64,000 nucleotides of DNA from Odiellus spinosus (taxonomy: Eukaryota > Arthropoda > Arachnida > Opiliones > Phalangiidae), in assembly GCA_963920705.1 (NCBI GenBank), contig OY987227.1:17633434-17697433 (forward strand), read 5' to 3'. The position numbers and the translations under genes were made by a program. The first letter of the stretch is position 1; each line of letters begins with the position of its first letter. Below are positions 13,325 to 24,634 of this stretch, piece by piece. The notes under the pieces are model-generated. The model ran no database searches, was not told the DNA's origin, and was given only the letters and a program-made list of their open reading frames with translations.

Positions 13325-13900
13325 CTAATCCTAAGGATATCTCTTCCTGACAAATCTAAGGACCTCGAATGTATATCTCTTCCTGACAAATCTAAGGACC
13401 TCGAATATCTCTTCCTGACAAATCTAATGATCTCGAATATCTCTTCCTGGCAAATCTAATGATCTCGAACATTTCTTCCTGACAAATCTAATGATCTCGA
13501 ACATATCTTCCTGAAAAATCTAAGGATTTCGAATATATATCTCTTCCTGACAAATCTAAGGATCTCGAACATTTCTTCCTGACAAATCTAATGATCTCGA
13601 ACATTTCTTCCTGAAAAATCTAAGGATTTCGAATATATATCTCTTCCTGACAAATCTAAGGATCTCGACTATCTCTTCCTGAAAAATCTAAAGATATCGA
13701 ATATCTCTTCCTGCAAATCTAAGGATATCGAATATCTCTTTATGACAAATCTAATGATCTCGAATATCTCTTCCTGACAAATCTAAGGATCTCGACTATC
13801 TCTTCCTGACAAATCTAAGGCTATCGAAAATCCCTTCTTGACAAATCTAATGATCTCGAATATATATGTTCCTGAAAATTCTAAGGATCTCGTTGATCTT
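13325..13900. repeat. Minisatellite, unit about 32 bp, roughly 17 copies
   Basis: Successive copies carry CTCTTCCTGACAAATCTAA followed by GGATCTCGAATAT or a close variant. Unit length varies slightly because some copies carry an extra TATA or lack a few bases. The array sits in the gene-poor tract left of SRF. No terminal inverted repeats were seen around it. Confidence 0.85.
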
Positions 13901-14300
13901 TATGACTTTCTAAATTTCTCACATACGGCTTTACATAACAATACCATAACAATATGCATCATCAAGCTTGTCATAAAAATCTTCAATAAAAAGGATTCAT
14001 TCGTAATTTATCCATGAACACATTAAACCATTTAAAATATTGATATTCTGAATCAATTCTCGCATATTTCTACTTGATTATATATTGCTTTAAATCAAAA
14101 AGATACAATAAAATCCGTAACTAATGCTAAGTAAGGGAATTAGTCCTATGGGAAAATAGAAACAGTGCCAGAGTGTACTTTTCACAGGCGTGAAAAACGA
14201 AAAGCAAACGAATTTTCGTTCAAACGGTATACCATAATCTTCTAATTTGGATCAATAGCTTCATGTTGATTTAACATACTAAAGGAATACGATAAATAAT

Positions 14301-14396
14301 AAAGCTAAGGTCACACTATGGTATTCCAATTGATTTGAATCGATAAATCGATATTTAAATCGCTCGGAATCGTTTTAAGCGCTATTTGTTCAATTT
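14301..14396. mobile_element. Truncated copy of the TTCACACTAG-type MITE
   Basis: It begins AGCTAAGGTCACACTATGG and continues through ATTTAAATCGCTC and GGAATCGTTTTAAGCG, matching the left part of the copy at 19805-20101. The right end is missing. Confidence 0.5.
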
Positions 14397-15372
14397 TGAA
14401 ACTACGAATGCAGTCTATTTCATGATCCCTTTATTTAAGACCAACCCCACGTTAAATTAGAGGCCCTTATGGCCGCGTGTCCCTTTTACGCAACAGGTCC
14501 GACAAAAGAAGTATCTATAAAGGTAAAAATTTCAAAAGAATCCCTTCATATAAATTTTTTTCTTATACATATCCAAATTATAAGGAGTGTCAGAAAGAGG
14601 GGTGTTTGGTAATAGAGGTCTTATTTTTTGCGGCGCCAACAGAAATCTGTCAAAGTGGCGTCCGCGCGGTCCCATTAGAACTCTACGCACCTCTTCCTCC
14701 CCTCATCGAAAGATATATTTTTCATTTCAGAAGATAACTATAATGTAATTTGGCTTCTATCAGGAAAAAAATAGGGAACCCTGGCTTCTTAGTAGAGCGC
14801 TTGATAGCACCCCTCTGGGCACAAGCTTTAGCTAAATTATCAACCCGAATAATATAATAGCCATAAAAGTCAGTTTTATTCTCGCCCACGTTCGAAAATA
14901 CTAAAAAGGGGGAGGAGAATATAGACTTATTTTATGGTAATTAATACGGAGAACAGTTATATTATCTGTCGCCAGACTACTGTCTGTCTCACGGTATATC
15001 GTAGATCAGGTAAATAACGTTAAGCCTACTTTTGTACGTCAACCGAGATTACCCGAGTGCGTGCGTGAGAAAAAAAAAAAAAAAAAAAAAAAATCACCCT
15101 TAAATTTATTAATTAAATCTTAAAACTTTGAAATTGAATAGTAAATGGACCGTAAAAATAGAAATAAAGGTGTATTTAATAACTCATTTGGTTGCAATGC
15201 CTTGGAATAAATATTGTCATACGCAGGGATAGCTTTAGAAAATTATTTTAAGCGGTTTTCTTCTACTCATATCATATAATACGCCCAATAACATTGTTAA
15301 ATTAATTCATTTAGGATTTATCCCCCACGGTTCATCACTTAATCAGGAAAGTAATCTGTCCCTATACACAAA

Positions 15373-15532
15373 AGCTACGTTCACACTAGCAACTTTGAAC
15401 CTTAAAATTGACTTTCCTAGCAAATGATTCTATTCTTTGAGAAACGATCTTTACAGTTGACCTTAAAATTTTCAATTTGACCATTCCGAAACGGTTGAAA
15501 ACGGTTTCAAACTCTATAGTGTGAACATGGCT
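15373..15532. mobile_element. Short MITE with TTCACACTA-type inverted ends
   Basis: The left end AGCTACGTTCACACTAGC and right end CTATAGTGTGAACATGGCT form an imperfect inverted pair. The core, with AAACGGTTTCAAA, differs from the copies at 19.6-20.1 kb, so this is a related but distinct subfamily. A truncated relative lies at about 55770-55920. Confidence 0.55.
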
Positions 15533-16317
15533 AAAGTTTTCGACCAAATGGAAAACACTATTTTCAATAATATTCTTGAAATCATAGTTATCTTCGTAAA
15601 ATAAAAATATATATAAGAGGAAATAGAAATTAAAATGAACACAAAATTTGTCACTGTCTTGTTCTCGTAACTCGGTTAACATTCTTCTAAAGAAACAAAT
15701 GATATTCAAATCTTTGTTAAATTATCTTTTAACTTATATACACAGAACATTGTGAAAAGTGTTAGGCATGGTTTTTTGAATATATTAATGAATATAATTT
15801 GGAACATGTTTCTTTTTCATCATCCCCTTGACCAATGAACGTTAAATGAGAGAACCAATCGTTTTAATATGGCGAATAAAAACTACGAAGCCTAGAGGGT
15901 GATTTCGATACGTGACAAATTGAGGCTTATGTTAAAATATTATAATAATAATAAAAGGATTTGGTGTAACGCGGCGGTTTCTTTCAAAAGACAGTTATTA
16001 CGCCAGATATTCGCTGTCAAAAAACTTTACACGAGCTCTGTGATGTAGTTAAACTTTGTAATATCTCTTCCACGGTCCGATTTGACACCTCGAGAAGAAA
16101 GGTGCCAATTAAATTATTAAATTAAAGTTTGATACGTGCCCTCCAGGGTATAAAGACAAGATTTTCACATTTAAGATTTTTGGAAATTATATTGATTTAA
16201 ATCTGATCTATTCTAATTTAATTTTGTCTTCCAATTTTAAATTAAATTTAATTTTTCATGAGAATTATTAGGATTTTTACCCTTATATATGAAAATTAAA
16301 ATGTAGAAAGTTTAAGG

Positions 16318-16496
16318 AATACATAATTATAAAGATCTCCCGTGATTAAATCGTGATTAATTTAAATAATTATAAAGATCTGTGATTAAATCTTGATTAA
16401 TTTTAATAATTATAAAGATCTCCCGTGATTAAATCGTGATTAATTTAAATAATTATAAAGATCTCCTGTGATTAAATCGTGATTAATTTAAATAAA
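16318..16496. repeat. Tandem repeat, unit about 41 bp, four copies
   Basis: The units share TTATAAAGATCTCC and GTGATTAAATCGTGATTAAT. One copy lacks about five bases (CTCCC) and another has a C-to-T change. It is a small AT-rich minisatellite without an obvious host element. Confidence 0.8.
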
Positions 16497-16706
16497 GGTT
16501 TGATTTTTTTTAAATCTTGGTTAGTGATTGAGCAGCCGATAAAAATAGTGAAGACTAAATAATAGACTTGGTGTTTTTAGTCTTTGCAGGGCGAAAACTA
16601 TAACACACTATAACAACTATGGCACTGATCTCCGGAAGGTGAATAGACCACTTTGTAATTTAACAGCTAACAACAGAAGTTTCTATTACTTTTACTACAC
16701 CCATTT

Positions 16707-17119
16707 CAGGGTTGCCAGTGTTTTCATTTTCAAATTCCCTGACTTTTCAAGGTTTTTCCCAGACCTTTTCCAACAACTTTCCCTGCCGTTTCAGATATAC
16801 CAATGTTTAACCTTTTACTTTTATATAGTTGGATGTATATCTTTGTTCTAATCTCTACAACTGACACGGTCAGCTTCAAATCTTTTCCGCAGATAATGAT
16901 TGTTATTTCCTGGCTTCTTGAAAGATCTTTAAATTCCCTGACTTTTTAAATTATCTTAAAATTCCCTGACTTTTTAAATTATCTTAAAATTCCCTGACTT
17001 TTTAAATTATCTTAAAATTCCCTGACTTTTTAAATTATCTTAAAATTCCCTGACTTTTTCTTGACTTTTTTGCTTCATTTTCAAATTCCCGGACTTTTCC
17101 CTGACCTGTGGCAATCCTG
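16707..17119. mobile_element. MITE-like element with internal 28-bp minisatellite
   Basis: It begins CAGGGTTGCCAGTG and ends in the near-complement CTGTGGCAATCCTG. CATTT occurs directly outside both ends, a possible 5-base duplication. Inside, AAATTCCCTGAC recurs; at about 16925-17066 a 28-base unit containing TTATCTTAAAATTCCCTGAC is repeated four to five times. No protein is encoded. Confidence 0.55.
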
Positions 17120-19614
17120 CATTTCAATAGGCTTGAACGAAATTTATTTTGGATGTGCGTAACCCTTTAATTCGACTAAATGTAACACCCCTCCCCTCCG
17201 CACAATTTTATTACTGGAGGATTAAGAATATTTAAACGACAAGGAATCGATGAAAAATAAATTGTTAGGTTGCATTCTCCCTTTAAATAAAAATCTCAAT
17301 ATATATTTTAAAAAAATTGGTTCATCAATCCAAATTGAACAAAACGTCTTGTCCCAACAATAGGACATAAGGTCAATTCTAACATTCATTATTATTAATG
17401 ACCTTAAAATGCGATAAAATTAATTCAAATTTGAGAGGGGGGGATGAAATATTTCCATCTGTGTTATAATTTAAATTCGGTACTTCATTATCAATATTGG
17501 AAAATTGGTATCTCGTTAAAAATATTTTTAAATACTCAATTTAAGATAAAATGGAGCCAATTAGGGTCAATATCACTAACAACATGGGATGGATATAATA
17601 CACAACAAACAATAATAAGAGGCTTATTTATTATTACACGGTAATAATAATAACTATAGTTAATAAACTAGTGGACCCCATTTTCGGTTTTTTAGCGCCG
17701 CGACAGACATCAATGTATATATTCATACACGCCCACGCTATTAGATAAAATACCCAATTAAGACTCTTAGTCTCTTACAAAATAATTAATGTCGATTTGG
17801 CCCGACAAACGAGGAAAGAGAATTAAGAGGAAACCCTAATTACGTTAAAATTTATCAACAGTATTGTAAAGTATATAAGAGTAATATTTTGAAATATTAG
17901 ACATTCATTATAGATTTTTCAGGAGCTTAAAATATAGATTTAGGTGCATTTTCGGAAAGATCATAAAAATATTAATGTAGAAATAAAGCACGCAATTCTC
18001 GCGTGATTCGCTAGAGGCTCTTTATCGATGAGATGTCGAACACTCCCTAGATACATGTTAAGCCTACTTTCCCAGTAAGATAAACACTGTTTTCTAGCTT
18101 AATATCTATTTGTAAATTTTATAACTAGTAGATTAGACCTATTTAAAATCAGGTGTCCTGTTGCATTCTCCCTTTAAATAATAATACTTAACGGTAACTA
18201 GGACTAGTAAAATTAGTCGAAGATAAATCTAGATCAAACCTTCCCGTACATTTTCCTTCCGCAATAAACTAATAACGAAGATGAGTAACGTGCTATTTTT
18301 AATCGATGAGTGGTGTTAAACTATTCATAAACGCATTATACTGGTGGACAAAATCAGATCAACATTTATTTTATGAATGACCCCCAATGCTGCATATTTT
18401 TTGTTTTCAGTATTTCAGGGGATTGTTCAAAAAATAAGTGTTGGTCTGATCTAAAACTCACCAAACATTTCGCTTTAATTTTCAGTTAATTAACGAAGTA
18501 CCAATTTGAGCTCGCTAAGCCTAACTTCATTTTTATTCGGAAAACTGAATAAATATTAGAAAACATTCGCCACGAATCAGAGAGCATATTAAAATATTTT
18601 ACCCTAAATCACGAGTGAGTTTTTAAACACTAATTAGCCTTAGATTTTCTTATATTTTACTAGTTTTAGAATGGAATGGAGTTAGGCTTAGAGGAATCAA
18701 AACGAAACTTCGTTAATTATGTTTGTTAATTTAGTGTTTCACGCGTATTGTAAAACTTCTGATTGATTAAAAATAACAACTTAATCGTGTTCATTATCCC
18801 TTACATAAAATAAGGATTTTTCTTCATACAAAACGCCAGTTTTTGTCACCGATTAGGTGGTCTGTTTCTTAAATTCCAAAGAAAATAGAAATAGAGGGAG
18901 AAAAAAATCTGTTTTTATCCCTTATGTAATACTGTGTAGAAATATTTCAAGCTCGCGTGGATTATTTAAATGAAAAATCTTTCAAGACGTTTTTCATTTA
19001 TGAGCGAGAAATTTTTCGAAATTATGAAAGGGATTCTTTGTTTGCAATTGCTTCCCCAAGAATTTCGAGCTGACGCGTAAAGTATATTCGAACAAACATA
19101 GAAACGTAAGATTTTATATCGTCGAAAGAAAAAAAAAAAAGGGTTAAAATAATATAGAAAGGGCATTCTATACTCGACTTTTAAACTTCCACAGTACGTT
19201 TTACGATCATGACACCCTACCCGAGGTTTTAACTTAATTAAAACTAATATACCGTTTTTAGATAAATACAACCAGGGTAATCAGTAATCTCGAAATGAAT
19301 ATTAGCTTGGAGCCCTTGAAATGAAATATTATGACTGAACTGGGACATTATCATTTGCCTGTTTTTGTATATAAGCCTAGTTTTCGGGTTAAAGGGTGGT
19401 TGAAATCTAGTTGAGAATAATATATTTCATAGTGTTCTTGTTTAAAAATGGACTTTTTTCAAACGATCATTGGAAAACGATCAATTGTTCCGCGTGGTAT
19501 TGTCTGTCAATCTTTTTCAATTTGACAACTCATTTTGAAATTGAAATTTTAGCCCAAGAGCGTGTTCAAAACCAATATATTGTAATATAACTCTATCGTA
19601 TTCGACAACAATAA

Positions 19615-19756
19615 AGCTGCGTTCATACTAGGCTTTGGGATCGATTTAAACCGTTTCCCTTGAGTCGTGTGAACAGGAAACCGTCTTTTCTCGAATCGAT
19701 TCGGTTTGATTTTACCGTTTCAAACCGATTAACAAGTGCTAGAGTAACCGTAGCTT
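19615..19756. mobile_element. MITE copy flanked by TAA
   Basis: The ends are AGCTGCGTTCATACTAGG and GCTAGAGTAACCGTAGCT, each flanked by TAA. The internal ATCGATTTAAACCGTTTCC block matches the copies at 4972-5252 and 19805-20101. This copy is internally deleted relative to its neighbour. Confidence 0.6.
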
Positions 19757-19804
19757 AACTATGCCGTGGTTGGGTTTCAGGTTCGGTTTCATATTGGAAA
19801 CTAT

Positions 19805-20101
19805 AGCTACGGTCACACTAGCATTTCTTAATCGATTTGAAATGGTAAAATCAAACCGATATTCAAATCGCCTGGAATCGTTTTAAGCGTCACGTGTTCA
19901 CGCGTTATCTTTATAAATCTATTTATTGTAGCTTCATCTATCACTTGTTGAAACCGAATCGGTATGAAACTGGTTCCCAAAGCAGATTCGAGAAATCGGA
20001 CCAAATCGATTCGAGCAAAGACAGTTTCCTTTTCACACGACTCTGGTGAAACGTTTCAGAACGGTTTAAATCGATTCCAAGGCCTAGTATGAACGCTGTC
20101 T
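19805..20101. mobile_element. MITE copy in inverted orientation beside the previous one
   Basis: It starts AGCTACGGTCACACTAGC and ends CCTAGTATGAACGCTGTCT. Read on the other strand it aligns along most of its length with the nested element at 4972-5252. With the copy at 19615-19756 it forms a head-to-head pair about 50 bases apart. Confidence 0.6.
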
Positions 20102-21907
20102 AGTAATTTATTTACTTAAATATTAGATTTCATTGAATTTTGGGACCTGGTGATATCGAACTTAGGAGTTTCTATAAAACTATGTTCAAATGAGATTTGG
20201 TCAATTTTGTTTTAGACATAATTCAAAACTAAATTTATGAATGCGTAAGGCATAGAGTAATAAGATTTTTTAACGGTTCATTTTCTCTTTGAAAACGATT
20301 TTCCTACAAAAAACGTGTAAAATCATGGGCGGAGCTAGTCTTAATTTAGGTGTTAATCGCATCGACGTTGGTATGCGCCAAAAATTACATCATCATCCAC
20401 TTTTCAAAGAGCTCAAACCAAAAAAAAAAAAAAAAAAAAAAAGACAGAAACCAAACAAAAAAATAACAAAACATTTTTAATAAGAGTTTGTTTTTATTAT
20501 AATTATTGTTAAATCCTTGCGTTAACTTTGTAATTAAACGATACAAAAAATAAGTTACAATATATTCGGAAACCAGCCGAATAACGCGTTTTCTCAAAAA
20601 ACGAAAATTTGAAAAAATAAAATACACAAAAAACATGCGTTATGACGATACTGTGTATAAAAATACTTAAAAGCCACAAAAAATATATGTATAGAATTAC
20701 GAAACAAAAATTAATTTAATCTTCAGAAGACCCGCTTCGCATTAGTCCTTTTTAAATTTTTAATTAACAAAATGTGGTTTAAGTCCGAAAACAGTTAGCC
20801 CTCATTTGGGAGGGTCAAAAGATGAAGGAAGGCTAATCGCGATAGGCAATCGATGATGACAACACATTTTCGAATGACCTTTCGAAAAAAACGTGAGTTC
20901 AAAGTTCATAGTTCGCGATTTAGTACATGTCATTCCGATTTATAAAAAAAATCTTATATCATGTAGAAAGGGGGCAACTTCTGCATGCCGTAATCAGCGC
21001 TCAAAGAGGTGAGGGATGGCTACAAAAAACGGTCAAAAAGGTCAAATGAAGACTAGCTGACACCGTAACAATTTAGGTGAAATGTAAACGCAATTTATAC
21101 ACGATTCTCGAATGAAAAATCGTGTAAAAATTGAATTCACATTTTATTAACTCAGTAAATTATTCGATAATCGGATTATGTTGATGATAGTTGAAGAATG
21201 TAAACAGATTTGTTTGGGAATTATTGGATGTTTAAGGAGGAAGTTAGATATTAAAAACATCCTTTAAAATAAGGTTTTTAAGCATTCCACAGGCAAAAAA
21301 AAAAAAAAAAAAAAAAAAATGAACAATACGTGAATTTAAAACATGCAAATATTTTTGCGAAAAGCTCTTAAGATGAGGATGTGTTTTGTTATTTTTATGG
21401 TGGTAATAAGCTTACCATTTTTGGCCGAAAAAAATTATGCTTTTGAAAAGTGGATGATTTGTAAGCGATACATAAACTTATTCGAAGAAAGTTAGATAAA
21501 ATTATAAGCATTTAAAGTAGAGTTTAAGTCGAGTTTTCATTACAGATGTACATTTGCTTTCATACTGAAAACTGACTTTTAGATGGAAGCCCATCCATGT
21601 ACTTAATATTATTATTATCCCAATTCCATGTTTATTAGGTTATTAATCATTTGCTATCAAAAGTCAAGTTCAGTTTGTGTTTCCAGCGCGGCTAAAGTTA
21701 AACAATATTTTATTATTTCGTGATCAGTTCAGACGTGGCGAAAACACAAGACTGGGACTAAATAAAATATTTGGTAGAAATATATTCCTTTCCAAAGATG
21801 TAAAGAAAAAGCGTTTTGGCTAATGGTTAGAATGGCGAAACTTATATTTCGGTATTTTTACCGTTTGTGTAGGTTTATAAAGTGGGTTCCCCTAGAAGAG
21901 GCCTTAC

Positions 21908-22984
21908 CTTGTTTTCGGTGTCTTCCGCGACTGTATAGGTGAGATCAACTTCTTCAAATCCCGTCGCGCTCATACGTTGGTCCGGGCCCGACCCACCCGG
22001 TCCCACAGGAGGGTCCGGAGAATTTAGGCAGGTTTGAATCAGGGCCTTTCCGGCTTCGCTAGTGATCATGGGTTGCAACTTCCGAGTGGCGAAAGTGTAC
22101 ACGTGACCAGTCTCGCTGGCCACCAAAAGCATCACTTGGGTGCCGGTCAGTGTCGATAATTCGTAAGCCTAAAAGTACAGACGAAACCAGGTGTTTTAGA
22201 CATAAACGGACAGACATACAGGAACCGTTCATTGGCTACAGGGGCAGTGCGTCTACTAAACTTGAATCTAGTCTAGACAGCTGCAGCTGATGGGAAAGGC
22301 TTAGCGATGCTGGTGTCGGATTTTTATAATATTAATTTATTAAAGCTAATTAAAGATTTAATAAGACAACCGAATTTAAATACCCTATTTTTTAGACCTA
22401 ATAACCGTTAAGATTAAATGTTTTCGAAACAATTAAGAATAGGACGAGATATTTAATTTTCCTTTAACAGAAGTTGGGATACCCATTCAGGAACATTCTC
22501 TCGAGTTTCCTCGACTTCCCACAGATTTAATTAACCCCTAATTAGAAAAGTTATAAGCTACGTAAGCGCAACTTACTTTCTTCATAATTCCGGTTTTTCG
22601 TTTACTAAACGTGGTATATCGTCGTAATTTGTTGTCGATAAATTCCATTTTAATCTTGACTCTCCCTTTCGTTTTCTTGCCATTCGGAGGCAAACTTTTT
22701 CTTGGCGGATCGACGTTACCGGGGCTGTGCATATTATGCATATTATTAATATCGGTTCCGTTCGATTCGCCCATTCCCATTAAATCGTCGTCCAAATCAT
22801 CGTCGAAATCTTCGTTCGCTTTTCGTTTCAGATGACCGTCGCTCACGTCGGACGGGGAATCCGAGACCATTGCGGCGCAAAAACTATTATTATTGCCAAG
22901 GCTTAATTCGTGTTTCACTTTGGGGTTTCCGTCTAGCGAGTGCAAAGTATACTTGTCGAAATCCGAGGCATGATAATCATCCAT
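21908..22984 (-). CDS. bs: Serum response factor / blistered, first two coding exons (partial gene)
   Basis: MADS-box transcription factor that binds CArG boxes and controls cytoskeletal, muscle, tracheal and wing-intervein programmes in insects. Exon 1 is 22577-22984 (136 codons from ATG at 22984) and ends with donor GTAAGT; exon 2 is 21908-22168 (87 codons) after acceptor TTTTAG, ending at donor GTAAGG. Both junctions are phase 0. Exon 1 has an acidic Asp-rich stretch, then the basic half of the MADS box (GRVKIKMEFIDNKLRRYTTF, KRKTGIMKK). Exon 2 supplies the rest (AYELSTLTGTQVMLLVASE, GHVYTFATRKLQPMI) and the SAM extension (GKALIQTCLNSPD). The match to animal SRF is nearly residue for residue. 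The C-terminal transactivation exons are not found in the 21.9 kb to the left and presumably lie outside the window. Continuing open frames past each donor are intron read-through. Confidence 0.95.
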
Positions 22985-24634
22985 GATTCGATAGAGTAAC
23001 CCCGAAAGTATATAAAATAATCGTTAAATAACGTCGTTTCCGATGGTTCTCTTCGTTCGAAACGAAGTCGCCATTATTTTCGTTCGAACTGACTATCTAG
23101 CATTTTCTCTCACCCTACCTCGATATGAGAGCGCCGCGATCTGGAATTATTCCTAGAAGGTCCTAAAATCCCGCCGCGATAGGAGAAAATCTACTAGAAG
23201 AACTAGTTAGAGGCGTAACTACTCCTACCAAATAAATATCGTAGACAATTAGGCGGAACCGAAAACCGAACTAGGATGAAAATCAAAGAAATAGGAGACC
23301 GACGCGGTATATCCTACTAACCTCGGTAGTTTTTTCTTCCCTTTTGTCATCCCACTCGGGCTCCCACGCCTGAAGGAGACGTCACTGCGCGGGTAGAAGT
23401 TAAATAGTTCCGCTTCTAATATTTAATTAGATCAAATAATTAATTATCGGGGTCAAATGGGGTCGCTTTCCTATTGGTAAATTTGTCCATTAAACTGAAC
23501 CTCCATTCTTACAATAAAAACACTACATTATTGCGAATATATTCATTCCTCGCTGCATTTAATTTTTAAATCTCCGCCAAAACTATTTCTTCCATGTTTG
23601 GTCAAAAGGCTTACCTAATAAGGCAGGGCCCGCCTAAGTCTATATAATTTCAAATAACACTTGAATTTTCTTTCTCCAAGAAATATAAAGGATGTTTAAC
23701 TCAACGTCGATTAATATTACACATACTTGTTATTAATAAGAACTATGTATAAACAAAATACTCTTAAACGGATGGAAGTGAGCAATTCTTAATAAATTAT
23801 GGAATTTCCCCGTTTTTTTAAACATAAAAAATAATATTTTTGTAGAAATTAATCGTATATTAGAATTGTTTTATTTTCATTGTGTTATACAGTTTTATGT
23901 CCACGATATCGATTAAAATTCAGGTTTATGTATGTCGATAGAGATTCTCACGTACGTACACGTACCATATTTTGTGTCAGTATAAATCCTATATCTTTTT
24001 ATTAGATTAGGGCAAGAGGAACCGCCTTCTAAAATAGGAACTTCTTCGCATTATGGCGATTCAGTAGAGAACATCGGTACTAAACTAATGTAATTAAAGC
24101 CCTATAGTTAAAGCGCATGGAACAGTTAAAAGTTATTGTATTAAAGGGTCAAAACACTCGTGCGAAAATATACACAGCTATAGGAATATCAGGTAATGAT
24201 TAGTTTTTAATAATTGGAAAGTTTCACTGTTCAACCTTACTAAAGTGGCACTGAGTACAATAGTCTCTTCCTTGCAAATTGAAAGGCCTTGATTTGACGT
24301 CACGCGTGACCAAGTAAAGTTGTTTTAATCATTCTGTAAACTCTGATGTGACCAATTGAAAACTCTTATCGAGAATTAATTCAATTATAATTCAAAATTC
24401 TTGATTTTATTCTAAGATATAACGTTATTAATATTTACCCTACATATCCCAATCGCTATATATTCAAATATACCCCTTATCAAACCAGTTTTGTAATCTG
24501 ATATAGAAAAGATAGTAAAGCTCCGTCAGTTCAGATTATACGATAAATATAATATTTCAAAGGTTGAATTTACTGAAGTGTTAAAAATAGGCTTAAAACG
24601 TTTTAAATATCGTTTGGGACAGAGAAGCCGCGAT
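22985..24634. promoter_or_regulatory. Divergent intergenic region between SRF and the SDR gene
   Basis: The two genes point away from each other, so this 1.65-kb stretch should hold both promoters. The first 400 bases beside SRF are less AT-rich than the surroundings, consistent with a promoter and 5' leader. I see no open frame, no clear CArG box and no repeat array here. Confidence 0.4.

Larger units (their letters stand above)
1..21907. other. Gene-poor 22-kb AT-rich tract with repeats; no exon supported
   Basis: No open frame here shows recognisable protein similarity, and none can be joined by splice signals to the SRF exons just to the right. The tract is either intron 2 of the SRF gene, which would then be longer than 21.9 kb, or its downstream flank. 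It contains the hairpins, MITEs and minisatellites listed separately, an AT dinucleotide microsatellite near 10540-10580 and several poly-A runs (12413-12443, 15070-15093, 20420-20442, 21295-21319). Between those items I see nothing I can name. Some enhancer content is likely for a developmental regulator gene, but I cannot point to sites. Confidence 0.6.

Noticed and set aside
13003..13389. 128-codon minus-strand frame considered as a possible SRF C-terminal exon
   Set aside because: It partly overlaps the minisatellite, lacks the Ser/Thr/Gln-rich composition of the SRF transactivation domain, and has no matching splice phase evidence.
13325..13900. CRISPR-like array
   Set aside because: The repeats are contiguous with no unique spacers, and the context is a eukaryotic genome; it is a minisatellite.
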